Assembly (NCBI RefSeq): GCF_000969835.1
Contig: NZ_KQ033912.1
Coordinates: forward strand, 2,937,373 to 3,001,372
Origin: Parabacteroides goldsteinii DSM 19448 = WAL 12034
GTDB lineage: Bacteria; Bacteroidota; Bacteroidia; Bacteroidales; Tannerellaceae
Direction: 5' to 3'
DNA: 64,000 bases
Shown: in pieces, positions 9,101 to 15,992 of the stretch
Layout of the letters: each line of letters begins with the position of its first letter
Position numbering within the stretch: the stretch's first letter is position 1
Notes under the pieces: model-generated
Told to the model about the DNA's origin: nothing
Databases searched by the model: none
The model's input: the letters and a program-made list of their open reading frames with translations, nothing else
Position numbers and translations under genes: made by a program

Positions 9101-9884
9101 CAACTTGCAGGATTCAGTTGACCTGTATGAAAACATCAATAAGCTCCAGAATGCCAGCGTCTTCAAACATAACAACAAAACTCGTTTGGCATTTGTAGAA
9201 GCAATCCATAAAGGAGATAAGCTGTATATCCTGAAATCTGACTATACATTAGGTTTGAAAGCATGGGAAAAGAAAGACAGCAAGACTGTTATCGCTATCG
9301 AACAGGATGGTCACAAATATATCAATCCGAAATATTTCAAGGATAACGAAGCATTCCTGGCTGTAATTGATGTAACTAAGGCTGACGATGCTAACAAAGC
9401 TGCATTTGCTTTGAGAAGAGTTGGTTTCGAAGGTGACGGTTCAGCTGTAGAAAATCAGTTCTATATCGAAACAGCTGCAACAGGTTATGGTGCATTCAAG
9501 GGTGAAACAGCTGCTTGGTTGAAGGAAGAAGACGGTGTTGCCGTATTAGCTCAGAAAGCAAACAAGAACGGTAACCATGAAGGTTCTGATGATGCAATCA
9601 ACGAAGGTATCAACCAGGCTACTCCGTTCACATTTGACTTTGAAAATGCTACAACTCCGACAGAGAACGAAACTATCGGTACTTCTGCAATCAGCGTAGT
9701 AGCAACTAATGGTGCTGTAATCGTTAAGGGTGCACAGGGCAAGAAAGTTGTTATCAACAACGTACTTGGTCAGGCAGTAGCTAACACAGTGATCACTTCA
9801 AGCGAAGCTACTATCTCTGTTCCTGCAGGTGTAGTATTTGTAGCTGTAGAAGGTGAACCTGCTGTTAAAGCAATCGTAAAATAA
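6183..9884 (+). CDS. Large exported DUF6383-type surface protein, likely T9SS cargo and phase-variable
   Basis: A 1233-aa protein with an N-terminal signal peptide (MNKKFSTLMTGALLVGSITVASAQ). The long middle is rich in Asn, Asp, Lys and Ala, with no enzymatic motif I recognise. The C-terminal 75 residues (from NETIGTSAISVV, through VVINNVLGQAV, to AVKAIVK) follow the pattern of type IX secretion sorting domains: beta strands, an N-LGQ turn, a PAG motif and a final KAIVK. Its first 24 bases are identical to those of the paralogue at 37740, and the C-terminal domains are close relatives. A cysteine/histidine cluster (C at about residue 943, then a CGH triplet near 960) has a counterpart in the paralogue. 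I infer an S-layer-like surface protein under switch 1, which is in the OFF orientation here. Confidence 0.75.
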   Translation: MNKKFSTLMTGALLVGSITVASAQHANKSDWEVPFRTQDVTAASLDQIAVTKINKFDSNKYYQLVVNENAETDVLGENAYIRTPKVLVQARDYKTGKLYLKVVSIDETQEIGAKLTSSLWKIDVQEDASNGVNFRFINKETGYPLTFDHENAVAGGTLTADSKISGAVEKTLVDGCIDRWTWYNIAEKTTGTFDAQKLWAFVHDTNSKKVIALAQNASGDVVAVEYSDADAGVNMADQNVIALTPVVAGAKVLSANDINSMIDADGSWEYGNSVAGDNWNKAIFDVFNSGTKDEVELAADYDYFVREKGYVAEEHDYSGLEGNVNISDYAGFNIALRVKKAAITEPDSVLMVSTEAYEANKLNPEKSPNLKLVNAPAPDYTKLTAYNARSIFKFTYFPTQDSLVIEPWNASSMSVAEYQAGTAWTATSLASATTKQFYNSVNEGKARGTGAMTAADNTGVKKAENEPVAITIAYLSDGSVVPTVGRARTYQGGAFANAGLAINSKGNGKAYVTNKQADMLIRIGFDHDYSYLARASKVDGTYFVRLSTTKAASQGEKRVDGSYIVSDFAGHMYYDVKENEQDFNHMPATQWVVKQLGCDNRTAPQDNETPRVSITNREFANVAFTGQLYNVKDAEGNVVAGKYYFIDHTKDANVNYLEGLSQHGAAYNFLNCGDTIYFDDVKDATRGYLDLSGKQVTDTTYVFNLIDGLNNEMFLTADVNDTLTIAKEQLEFQLDNAKSVTANGWTKTIYRLKIKDANQIDNDYKYIALDQNHKFVAKYEEDVTSDPSLTMAWFAFKEDAHANGAHYYAMILTNAKGEALQVLRRQPISNEMKVDDLCTSMGTTTTTIFDIKPVKSHIYVQLADEQVYVPANIQKEPYQAFLYEDAGSVYSAGKGMNFVGVQPKNVTPEAPSVYIDLAKKDDYRPLYMFVVDPDSVPAYTFCKDGNIEAPHGLNPSCGHEESYDGYLAGRFMINLQDSVDLYENINKLQNASVFKHNNKTRLAFVEAIHKGDKLYILKSDYTLGLKAWEKKDSKTVIAIEQDGHKYINPKYFKDNEAFLAVIDVTKADDANKAAFALRRVGFEGDGSAVENQFYIETAATGYGAFKGETAAWLKEEDGVAVLAQKANKNGNHEGSDDAINEGINQATPFTFDFENATTPTENETIGTSAISVVATNGAVIVKGAQGKKVVINNVLGQAVANTVITSSEATISVPAGVVFVAVEGEPAVKAIVK

Positions 9885-9956
9885 GAAACTATTTATAATC
9901 AATAGATTTTGACTGCGTGTCTTGTCTTCGGACAATGATAATTATCCCGTGAGGGT

Positions 9957-10030
9957 GAACAAGTGGTCGATATTAATACTAAAGTAATGAAATAAAGTTC
10001 TTCTGTTCGATCTCTGTGAAGAGCGAAGAC
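9957..10030 (+). other. Conserved 3' untranslated element, copy 1
   Basis: About 72 bases beginning GAACAAGTGG and containing ATTAATACTAAAGTAAT and AAATAAAGTTC recur at 41211-41282 downstream of the paralogous gene, at about 80 percent identity by eye. There is no open reading frame. It lies between the stop codon and the terminator, so it should be in the mRNA 3' end. Confidence 0.55.
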
Positions 10031-10040
10031 AGACAAAAAC

Positions 10041-10070
10041 AAGCCCCGGGGGATTTCCTCCGGGGCTTCG
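10041..10070 (+). terminator. Terminator of the first DUF6383 gene
   Basis: AAGCCCCGG (10041-10049) pairs perfectly with CCGGGGCTT (10060-10068), followed by a short T-rich stretch. Confidence 0.7.
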
Positions 10071-10120
10071 TTGTTAGAAAAATATGAACTATCTGCTTAA
10101 TAGTGCCGGGAGTAACCAAT

Positions 10121-10207
10121 TCCCCTCTTGAGAGGGGATAAGGGGTGTGTTAAAGCTAGTTATAGGGCGAAACTATGACACACCCCCTTCCCCCTCTCAA
10201 GAGGGGA
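10121..10207. repeat. Palindromic interspersed repeat with 30-bp inverted arms
   Basis: Arms at 10121-10150 and 10178-10207 are inverted copies (27 of 30 match). Each contains its own palindrome, CCCCTCTTGAGAGGGG or CCCCTCTCAAGAGGGG. It looks like a REP-type intergenic hairpin. The only upstream ATG (10175) of the next reading frame lies inside the right arm, so that start codon is suspect. Confidence 0.7.
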
Positions 10208-10648
10208 GCCAGTTACAACCAGTCAATCACTAATAATAAAAACAATCCAAATGAAAAAAAACTGGAAGCCGGCCTTTTGACAGAGGCGGCACAAGAATTG
10301 AGGCTCCGCTGCGAGCAGCTCGAAGGCGAACTTCGGGAAGTGAAAAAACAATGTAACAAACTGGCACACCTGCTGGAACATGCCGTTTGGGAAGAAGATA
10401 TGATAGCGGAAGAACCTATCGTCTTCAACGGACTGACGGCCGATTTCGTGGAACTGATCGGCCCTTTGCTGATGAGCCGCAAATGGACGGTGAACGGACG
10501 GCACGATGTGCAACCCTTCCTCCGTTCGCTTGACTCGGTCTTTCATATACGCTATGATCCGGAGAAAGACTACCTGGCGTTGGGCAGACTGACGAATGTC
10601 GTACAGGAATATCTCGACAATCACCGGGATGACGATCTCCCCGGATAA
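10175..10648 (+). CDS. Unknown coiled-coil protein at the head of the VirE cassette
   Basis: I do not recognise this 157-aa product. Residues 1-15 (MTHPLPPLKRGA) are encoded by a palindromic repeat and are probably not real. A likelier beginning is near 10251, where ATG is followed by a run of eight A (10254-10261), but that ATG is one base out of frame with the rest. After it come a charged coiled coil (LLTEAAQELRLRCEQLEGELREVKKQ) and a compact C-terminal part (GPLLMSRKWTVNGRHDV) ending in DDDLPG. It sits 118 bases upstream of the primase-helicase and probably shares its function. Confidence 0.5.
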   Translation: MTHPLPPLKRGASYNQSITNNKNNPNEKKLEAGLLTEAAQELRLRCEQLEGELREVKKQCNKLAHLLEHAVWEEDMIAEEPIVFNGLTADFVELIGPLLMSRKWTVNGRHDVQPFLRSLDSVFHIRYDPEKDYLALGRLTNVVQEYLDNHRDDDLPG

Positions 10649-10663
10649 GAGCTTGAATTTACA

Positions 10664-10704
10664 GGGCCCGTGTTTATCATAATAAAAGAGAAAATAACGG
10701 GCCC
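10664..10704 (+). terminator. Stem-loop between the coiled-coil gene and the VirE gene
   Basis: GGGCCCGT (10664-10671) pairs perfectly with ACGGGCCC (10697-10704), followed by CTTTGT. It is a weak terminator or processing hairpin, 62 bases before the VirE start. Confidence 0.45.
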
Positions 10705-10766
10705 CTTTGTAAAGAATTGCCGACCTTGAAAGCAGTAATAATAACCTCAATTTTAAACGAACTGGT

Positions 10767-12881
10767 ATGATAAAAGTAACTGTGTTTGCCCGGTTTAAAA
10801 CCTGTATGGGCGACGTCAACCTGATAGACGTCCTTTCTGATATCCGGAATGGCAAATATGCCACGTCTATTAACCGTATCCGTGCCTGTATGGACAAGGG
10901 TGATCTCGAAGCGGCCGATATGCAGAAAAAAGCATTGCCGGCTATAACAATTTCCGCGACCTATCGCGGGCAACGCCTTGTAGAATATATGACAGCCTAC
11001 AATCCATTGATTATCCTCGATTTTGATGACTTGAAAAAAGAGGATTTACCCCACCTGCTCGCTCTGGTGCGTGAGGCTGTCTATACGGTGGCCTGCTGGA
11101 TCAGTCCGCGCGGGCGTGGCATCAAAGTCATTGTCTACCCGGTGGTCGGGCTTGAACTGGTGCCTCAGAGTCATCCGGCTATCTACAAGCGGGTGAAAGA
11201 CTGGTATCAACGCCTGCTGGGTACTAAAGCCGATACTTCGGGAAGCGATGCCGGGCGTCTCTGTATTGTTTCGTACGATCCGCAACTTTATCTTTCCCCC
11301 CGTTTCGAACCCTGGCTGAGAGGGGAGGGCACTTGGCCCGGCGATCTGCCACCGATAGAGGTCGTTATCGGAAAAGATGTCATGCAACTGATTTCTTCCG
11401 CCCGTAAGCAGACAACCCGAAAGTATGCTTATGCCGAGGGCAACCGCAACAATTACGTCCATCTCTTTGCCGCCAACTGCAACCGTCTGGGAGTGGCCAA
11501 AGAAGAAGTTGTGAAGTATGCCTGTAAAACCTTTACCGACCTGCCGGCCGAAGAGTGCCTGCAAGCTGTGGATAGCGCTTATATGCATACAGAGGAGCAT
11601 GGTGCGGGGAAAACGGCGCTTCGTTCGCATCGTGGGGATAGTTTTGTCGTTCAGATACAGGAGTTTCTAAACAAAAGTTTCAAGCTTCGCCGCAATATCG
11701 TCCGGCGTATAGTGGAGTATCGGAGCCTGACGAAACACGATGTTTATCAGCCTGTCACCGATTATTGGGAAAACTCTGTCTGGTGTGCCTTGCAGAAAGC
11801 GGATGTGTTTTGTCGTGTGTCTGACCTGCGTTCGGTGATCCATTCCGATTTCAGTCCCGAATACAATCCATTCCGGTCTTATTTTGAAAATCTGCCAGCC
11901 TGGGACGGAAAGACAGACGCTATCGGGCAGTTGGCCGCCACTGTCGCCACCACCTGCCCCGAATATTGGGGGAAGTGCCTGAAGAAATGGCTGGTGGCCG
12001 TTGTGGCCTGTGCCATCAACGAGCAGAAGGCAAACCATACGGTCTTGTTGCTGAGCGGAGCGCAGGGATTGGGCAAGACTACCTGGTTGCGTAACCTGGT
12101 GCCTCCCGCACTTAGAAACTATGTCTATTCGGGCAATCTCGATCCTACGGCAAAAGACTCGTCGTTGCTGATGAGCGATTGTTTCCTGATCATCCTCGAT
12201 GAACTGTCGGGACAGAGCCGCGTGGAGTTGAACCAGTTGAAGGCGTTGATCACGAAAGACTCTATCCTTGAACGTCGTCCGTATGCCCGCAATGCGGAGA
12301 CGTTCGTGCGCCGTGCTTCGTTTGCCGCTACGGTGAACGACAGCCAGATACTGACCGACCGTACCGGTTCGCGCCGTTTCCTTTGTTTTGAAACGCTCCG
12401 CATCGATTATACTTCCGGGATAGATCATACCGCCATTTATGCTCAGGCGCTGGCGCTTTATAAACAGGGGTTCCGTTATTGGTTTGCCGACCAGGATATT
12501 ACGGAGATAAACGAGAACAACGAACCTTTCCAGCAATCGAGTCCCGAAGCGGAATTGCTTTTCACGTATTTTCGTAAACCGGTGCGTTTCGAGGCGTATA
12601 TTTTGCTCTCCACCAGCGAAATCATGTCCCAAATAGCGGAACGAACACGCTATTCCGTGACCACAATGAGCGTAAATCAACTGGGAAAAGTGTTAAAAGG
12701 TGCCGGTTTTGAGTCGCAAAAGAGACATGGGAAGCGTCTTTTTGCCGTCATTGAACTGACGAATGACCAGATAGAAGCCCGCCGTAAGGGATTCGGGTAT
12801 GATCCGGTAGATGGAGAGGAACAGCCTGACGGAGAGGATAATAACGGGGAAGAACCTCCTGAGCCAACACTTCCGTTTTAA
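10767..12881 (+). CDS. VirE/BT4734-family primase-helicase-like protein
   Basis: A 704-aa protein. The N-terminal region has an acidic LDFDD motif (residues 84-88) and SPRGRGIKV (113-121), as in BT4734-type domains related to archaeo-eukaryotic primases. A helical linker follows. The VirE P-loop domain has Walker A GAQGLGKTT (431-439) and Walker B IILDEL (475-480). The C-terminal 80 residues look like a winged helix (TTMSVNQLGKVLKGAGF). This is the architecture of a replication primase-helicase. The name virulence-associated protein E is historical. It is the core of an accessory cassette found repeatedly in Bacteroidales genomes. No integrase or relaxase is adjacent, so its mobility is unproven. 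Confidence 0.82.
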   Translation: MIKVTVFARFKTCMGDVNLIDVLSDIRNGKYATSINRIRACMDKGDLEAADMQKKALPAITISATYRGQRLVEYMTAYNPLIILDFDDLKKEDLPHLLALVREAVYTVACWISPRGRGIKVIVYPVVGLELVPQSHPAIYKRVKDWYQRLLGTKADTSGSDAGRLCIVSYDPQLYLSPRFEPWLRGEGTWPGDLPPIEVVIGKDVMQLISSARKQTTRKYAYAEGNRNNYVHLFAANCNRLGVAKEEVVKYACKTFTDLPAEECLQAVDSAYMHTEEHGAGKTALRSHRGDSFVVQIQEFLNKSFKLRRNIVRRIVEYRSLTKHDVYQPVTDYWENSVWCALQKADVFCRVSDLRSVIHSDFSPEYNPFRSYFENLPAWDGKTDAIGQLAATVATTCPEYWGKCLKKWLVAVVACAINEQKANHTVLLLSGAQGLGKTTWLRNLVPPALRNYVYSGNLDPTAKDSSLLMSDCFLIILDELSGQSRVELNQLKALITKDSILERRPYARNAETFVRRASFAATVNDSQILTDRTGSRRFLCFETLRIDYTSGIDHTAIYAQALALYKQGFRYWFADQDITEINENNEPFQQSSPEAELLFTYFRKPVRFEAYILLSTSEIMSQIAERTRYSVTTMSVNQLGKVLKGAGFESQKRHGKRLFAVIELTNDQIEARRKGFGYDPVDGEEQPDGEDNNGEEPPEPTLPF

Positions 12882-12885
12882 GGAT

Positions 12886-13036
12886 CGGGGGCGGATGGGG
12901 GGGGCAAAAAGGCATTTTGGGAAACTTCTGTATAGTGTGTTCCTTGTTCCTTCTACGATCAGATCGTAGAAGGAACAAGGAACGTCTTATTATAAAGTTT
13001 TCAAAACCCTCCTTTTGCCGCCCCCATCCGCCCCCG
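12886..13036. repeat. Nested inverted repeats: GC-rich outer arms around a 45-bp perfect hairpin
   Basis: The outer arms at 12886-12912 and 13011-13036 are inverted copies of a CGGGGGCGGATGGGGG sequence, differing by one base and one A indel. Between them, 12939-12960 and 12962-12983 are perfect 22-bp arms (GTTCCTTGTTCC...TACGATC) with a single-base loop. Two apparent reading frames on opposite strands here encode nearly the same peptide, simply because the DNA is palindromic. Confidence 0.8.
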
Positions 13037-13048
13037 AACAGATTGGCT

Positions 13049-13119
13049 GCCGCAGCTGTTTTTACCGGCTGCCGCACCCATTTCCGGTGGCTGCCGCAGC
13101 CGGTAAAAACAGCTGCGGC
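13049..13119. terminator. Large hairpin between the convergent VirE and DUF4248 genes
   Basis: Arms 13049-13076 and 13092-13119 (GCCGCAGCTGTTTTTACCGG and its inverse) match at 27 of 28 positions around a 15-base loop. A T-rich tract follows on the plus strand (13123-13134). It lies exactly between the convergent genes and is probably a bidirectional terminator. Confidence 0.65.
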
Positions 13120-13133
13120 ACTTATCTTTTTCT

Positions 13134-13358
13134 TCAAGGCTCTCCCAGATGTTCGACAATACATTTTACCTGGCGGGGCGTAAAGCTTCGTATGCCGGGA
13201 CGGAAGCCCAGTTCAAGCAGTTTCGCTTTCAGTACGCCATGATAATTGATCCACCGCCAAAGTTGCATAATCGCTCCTCTGTGACTCATATGAGGGCTGT
13301 AAAGCTCTGCCAGCTCACCTACTCCGTAGGCTCGTATTTCGAAGGTTGTTTGTTTCAT
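13134..13358 (-). CDS. DUF4248 family protein
   Basis: A 74-aa protein matching the DUF4248 pattern: FEIRAYGVGELAELYSP, then W-RWI and a C-terminal FTPRQVKCIVEHLG. Its size and the RxYGxxELAxxY motif suggest a small helix-turn-helix-like DNA-binding protein, but no function is established. It is divergent from the HU-like gene, as is usual in this Bacteroidales cassette, so the two may share control through the 192-bp region between them. Confidence 0.85.
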   Translation of the reverse strand: MKQTTFEIRAYGVGELAELYSPHMSHRGAIMQLWRWINYHGVLKAKLLELGFRPGIRSFTPRQVKCIVEHLGEP

Positions 13359-13507
13359 TGTTAGATTGCTTTTGTGCTATCTAAGATACGAATAATCAAT
13401 GGATTTGTCAAATTATTTCAATGCGGTTTTACAATATTTATCGGAAATAAAATGTCGTTTCGTCACACCACGTCACCGCTGTCTACAAAGTGGGTAGGCG
13501 CTTGCCG

Positions 13508-13515
13508 TATCTTTG
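13508..13515 (+). promoter_or_regulatory. -7 box for the HU-like gene
   Basis: TATCTTTG is an exact TAnnTTTG match, 35 bases upstream of the ATG at 13551. Confidence 0.55.
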
Positions 13516-13550
13516 ATATGTAATTAATAATCAACTAAAAAGAATAAAGT

Positions 13551-14000
13551 ATGGCATTACAGTTTCATTTGGTTCAGAGGAAGAACCTTAGTAAAAATGT
13601 AGAGGTGGGGAAAGAGAAACTCTACTATGCGCAGACCCGGGCGACGGGGACGTGTTCCTTCGATGAGTTGTGCGAAATCGTGGCAGAGAGTTCCACTGCT
13701 TCGAGCGGTGATGTGAAGGTGGTGATAGACCGTGTGATCAAATTCCTGCTCCTGTTCCTGGCCCGCGGGGAGGTAGTGCAGTGTGGCGAGCTGGGTACCT
13801 TCCAGCTGTTGCAGACCAGTTCGGGGAGTGTGACTGCTGAGGAGTTCTCTTCGAATATGTTGTATCGCGCCCGCCTTCGCTTTCGTCCCGGTCCTAAGTT
13901 GCGTGAGTTGATCCTGACGGCCAAGAGCGAGCGTTTCAAGCTCGAAGAATCGAAACCTGCCACACCGGACGGTGGAAGTGATCGTCCTGAAATTGAATGA
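13551..14000 (+). CDS. HU/IHF-like DNA-binding protein (HU-HIG type)
   Basis: A 149-aa protein with the Bacteroidetes HU-like domain. Residues 1-30 (FHLVQRKNLSK...YYAQTRA) and the central GEVVQCGELGTFQL strand-turn correspond to the HU beta arm and body. The tail is charged and proline-rich. It would bind and bend DNA without strict sequence preference. It starts a three-gene rightward unit with the glucosaminidase and the 29-aa peptide. Within this cassette it is constant, which suggests it serves the VirE protein or nucleoid packing of the element. Confidence 0.85.
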   Translation: MALQFHLVQRKNLSKNVEVGKEKLYYAQTRATGTCSFDELCEIVAESSTASSGDVKVVIDRVIKFLLLFLARGEVVQCGELGTFQLLQTSSGSVTAEEFSSNMLYRARLRFRPGPKLRELILTAKSERFKLEESKPATPDGGSDRPEIE

Positions 14001-14018
14001 TCTCTGTAACCTTTGTGT

Positions 14019-14489
14019 ATGGATAAGTATTCATTTACCCGTAAGTACCTCCCCGCCGCACGTATGGCGGGTGAGTTGTACGGATTGAACCCGGTAGTGA
14101 TCCTGGCTCAGTCTGCTATCGAAACCGGCTGGGGAGAGAGTTCCCTGGCTACCTGCTACAATAACTTTTTCGGACTAACGGGGTATGGTGTAGCCAATGC
14201 TTACTGGCATGGCGGCAAGACTGATCTGGATAAACCGGACGGTCTGCTGTTTCGCCGTTACGACAGTCCTGAAAACAGTTTCCTGGATTTTGCCCGCCTG
14301 ATAGCGACGGTCTATAAGCAGGCGGCAGCTGTGAGTCATTATCCCCGGGCGTATGCCCGTGAGATTGCTTACAGCAGGTATATCAGTGAAGTGAACGGGG
14401 ATAACCGGGCGGCCTATTGCAAGATGTTGGAGAGCATTGCACAGTCGCTGGTTCCCATAGTGTATAATCTTAATAATGACAGTGTATGA
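14019..14489 (+). CDS. Glucosaminidase-domain peptidoglycan hydrolase
   Basis: The start is at the ATG at 14019 (MDKYSFTRKYLP). An in-frame TTG at 14013 is less likely. The 156-aa product has the GH73-like core LAQSAIETGWGESSLA, with the catalytic glutamate in the AIETGWGES motif, followed by YNNFFGL. No signal peptide is visible, so like phage endolysins it would need another route across the inner membrane. Its stop overlaps the start of the next small gene as ATGA. Cassette members are often labelled N-acetylmuramoyl-L-alanine amidase, but the fold here is glucosaminidase-like. Confidence 0.83.
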   Translation: MDKYSFTRKYLPAARMAGELYGLNPVVILAQSAIETGWGESSLATCYNNFFGLTGYGVANAYWHGGKTDLDKPDGLLFRRYDSPENSFLDFARLIATVYKQAAAVSHYPRAYAREIAYSRYISEVNGDNRAAYCKMLESIAQSLVPIVYNLNNDSV

Positions 14490-14575
14490 GCGAGAAGACA
14501 AACAAGGTGAAAACGATCCTGCAATTTATTATGGATCTGCTGGGGTTCCTGTTGGGAAGAAAGAAACAAGGATGA
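14486..14575 (+). CDS. 29-aa hydrophobic peptide (smalltalk-like)
   Basis: This small gene starts in the ATGA overlap with the glucosaminidase stop. It encodes a lysine-rich head (MSEKTNKVK), a 15-residue hydrophobic helix (TILQFIMDLLGFLLG) and a basic tail (RKKQG). Its position, size and KTILQ segment resemble the tiny smalltalk proteins annotated beside this cassette in Bacteroidetes. The usual C-terminal cysteine region is absent. It may be a membrane peptide paired with the hydrolase. A palindromic terminator follows 8 bases later. Confidence 0.6.
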   Translation: MSEKTNKVKTILQFIMDLLGFLLGRKKQG

Positions 14576-14582
14576 TCCCCGT

Positions 14583-14620
14583 AGGGGCGGTTCGCGAACC
14601 GCCCTTACCGAACCGCCCCT
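14583..14620. terminator. Bidirectional terminator-type repeat between the cassette and mgtE
   Basis: AGGGGCGGTTCG (14583-14594) pairs perfectly with CGAACCGCCCCT (14609-14620). Inside is a perfect 20-bp palindrome at 14585-14604. It abuts the mgtE stop codon and looks like a dispersed intergenic repeat. Confidence 0.65.
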
Positions 14621-15966
14621 TATGTCAATGCGGAAGAGATGAACATATAAATCATCATCCCGATAATGTCGTTCGTGATGGTGATAAATGGTCCGGTTGC
14701 CAATGCCGGATCGATCTTCAGGCGGTCGAGCGTCATCGGGACAAGCGTACCGAAGATACTGGCGAACATAACGACGGCAAACAAGCTCAGGGAGACGGAA
14801 GCCGTTATCCCTTTGTCGCCCAGCATAAAGAAGTTATATATGAATACGACCAGACTGATGATGCTGGCATTGATCAACGAAACAATCCCTTCCTTTAATA
14901 TCTGCGGAAGAATGTTATCCTGTTTCAATGAGTTGTTGGCCAGACCCTGTACCACGATGGCGGACGACTGTATGCCGACATTCCCCCCCGTTCCGCCGAT
15001 CAGGGGAATAAACAAGGCCATTTTGGGATTACTCGCCAGATTACCTTCGAACCCCCCGAGGATAACTGAGTTTGCCAGTCCGCCGATCATACCGATCAGC
15101 AACCAGGGGAGGCGGGCGGCCGTCTGTGTAAATACATTATCCGAAGTTTCCACGTCCTGCGAGATACCGGATGCCAACTGGTAATCACGTTCGTGCTGTT
15201 CGCGGACTTCATCCATTACGTCGTCGATGGTGATGCGCCCGACCAGGCGACCGATACTGTCTACTACCGGCAAGGCTACCAGGTCATACTTTTCGATCGT
15301 TTCGGCAACCTCTTCGATACTGTCGCTTTCGCGGACCGAGATCGGCTCTTTCTTCATGACATGCTTGATCTTCGAGACGGACGGGTTGGTGATCAGTCGC
15401 TGTAGGGGAAGTACGCCTTTCAGCCGTTCGTCGTCGTCTATGACATATACATAATAGATTTCGTCCATATCTTCCGCCTGCTTGCGCATTTCATCGATAC
15501 ATTGAGGCATACTCCAGTTCTCGTTGACCACGATCATTTCCGTACCCATCAAACCACCGGCGGTATCTTCATCATATTTCAGCAGGTCGACGATGTCGCC
15601 GGCCTGTTCGACGTCTTCAATGTGCGAAAGGATCTCTTCCTGTGTATCTTCGTCCAACTCACGCATCAGGTCTACCGCGTCGTCGGTTTCCATATTGTCG
15701 ACGAAGCGTTTGGCGATCAGTTCGTTGGGTAGTTCTTTCAGTAATTTATGGCGGTCCTCTTCATCCAGTTCCATCAGGACGTCGGCGGCTTTGTCGCCGT
15801 CCATCAGCAAATACAGATAGATTGCTTCCCCAAGATTCAACTCCTGGTATAGTTCGGCAATATCTGCCGGATATAAATCGTGAAGTAAAGCCTGTGCTTT
15901 GGCATCATCTTTTTCTGCGATGATACTTTTCAGGTTGTCGATATAGTCTTTCGTCAGTTCAATCAT
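14620..15966 (-). CDS. mgtE: MgtE-type magnesium transporter
   Basis: A 448-aa protein with the full MgtE layout: an N-terminal superhelical acidic domain (residues 1-125, rich in EL/DE), two CBS domains (about 130-260), and five membrane helices at the C-terminus with the conserved SSAIVVQG segment and a final FITITNDIIGMMIY pore helix. MgtE is a Mg2+-gated inner-membrane channel whose cytoplasmic domains close the pore at high magnesium. It is followed by ksgA upstream on the same strand, with a gap of 26 bases. Confidence 0.95.
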   Translation of the reverse strand: MIELTKDYIDNLKSIIAEKDDAKAQALLHDLYPADIAELYQELNLGEAIYLYLLMDGDKAADVLMELDEEDRHKLLKELPNELIAKRFVDNMETDDAVDLMRELDEDTQEEILSHIEDVEQAGDIVDLLKYDEDTAGGLMGTEMIVVNENWSMPQCIDEMRKQAEDMDEIYYVYVIDDDERLKGVLPLQRLITNPSVSKIKHVMKKEPISVRESDSIEEVAETIEKYDLVALPVVDSIGRLVGRITIDDVMDEVREQHERDYQLASGISQDVETSDNVFTQTAARLPWLLIGMIGGLANSVILGGFEGNLASNPKMALFIPLIGGTGGNVGIQSSAIVVQGLANNSLKQDNILPQILKEGIVSLINASIISLVVFIYNFFMLGDKGITASVSLSLFAVVMFASIFGTLVPMTLDRLKIDPALATGPFITITNDIIGMMIYMFISSALT

Positions 15967-15992
15967 AGGTCATGTTGTTTGTAACCCCGTTT

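Noticed and set aside
11667-12680. A 337-aa open frame antisense to the VirE gene
   Set aside because: The sense frame carries Walker A and B motifs in order; the antisense product has no motif and is a shadow.
12748-13183. Two frames on opposite strands encoding nearly the same peptide
   Set aside because: They arise because the DNA is palindromic (12886-13036 and 13049-13119); there is no promoter or family match.
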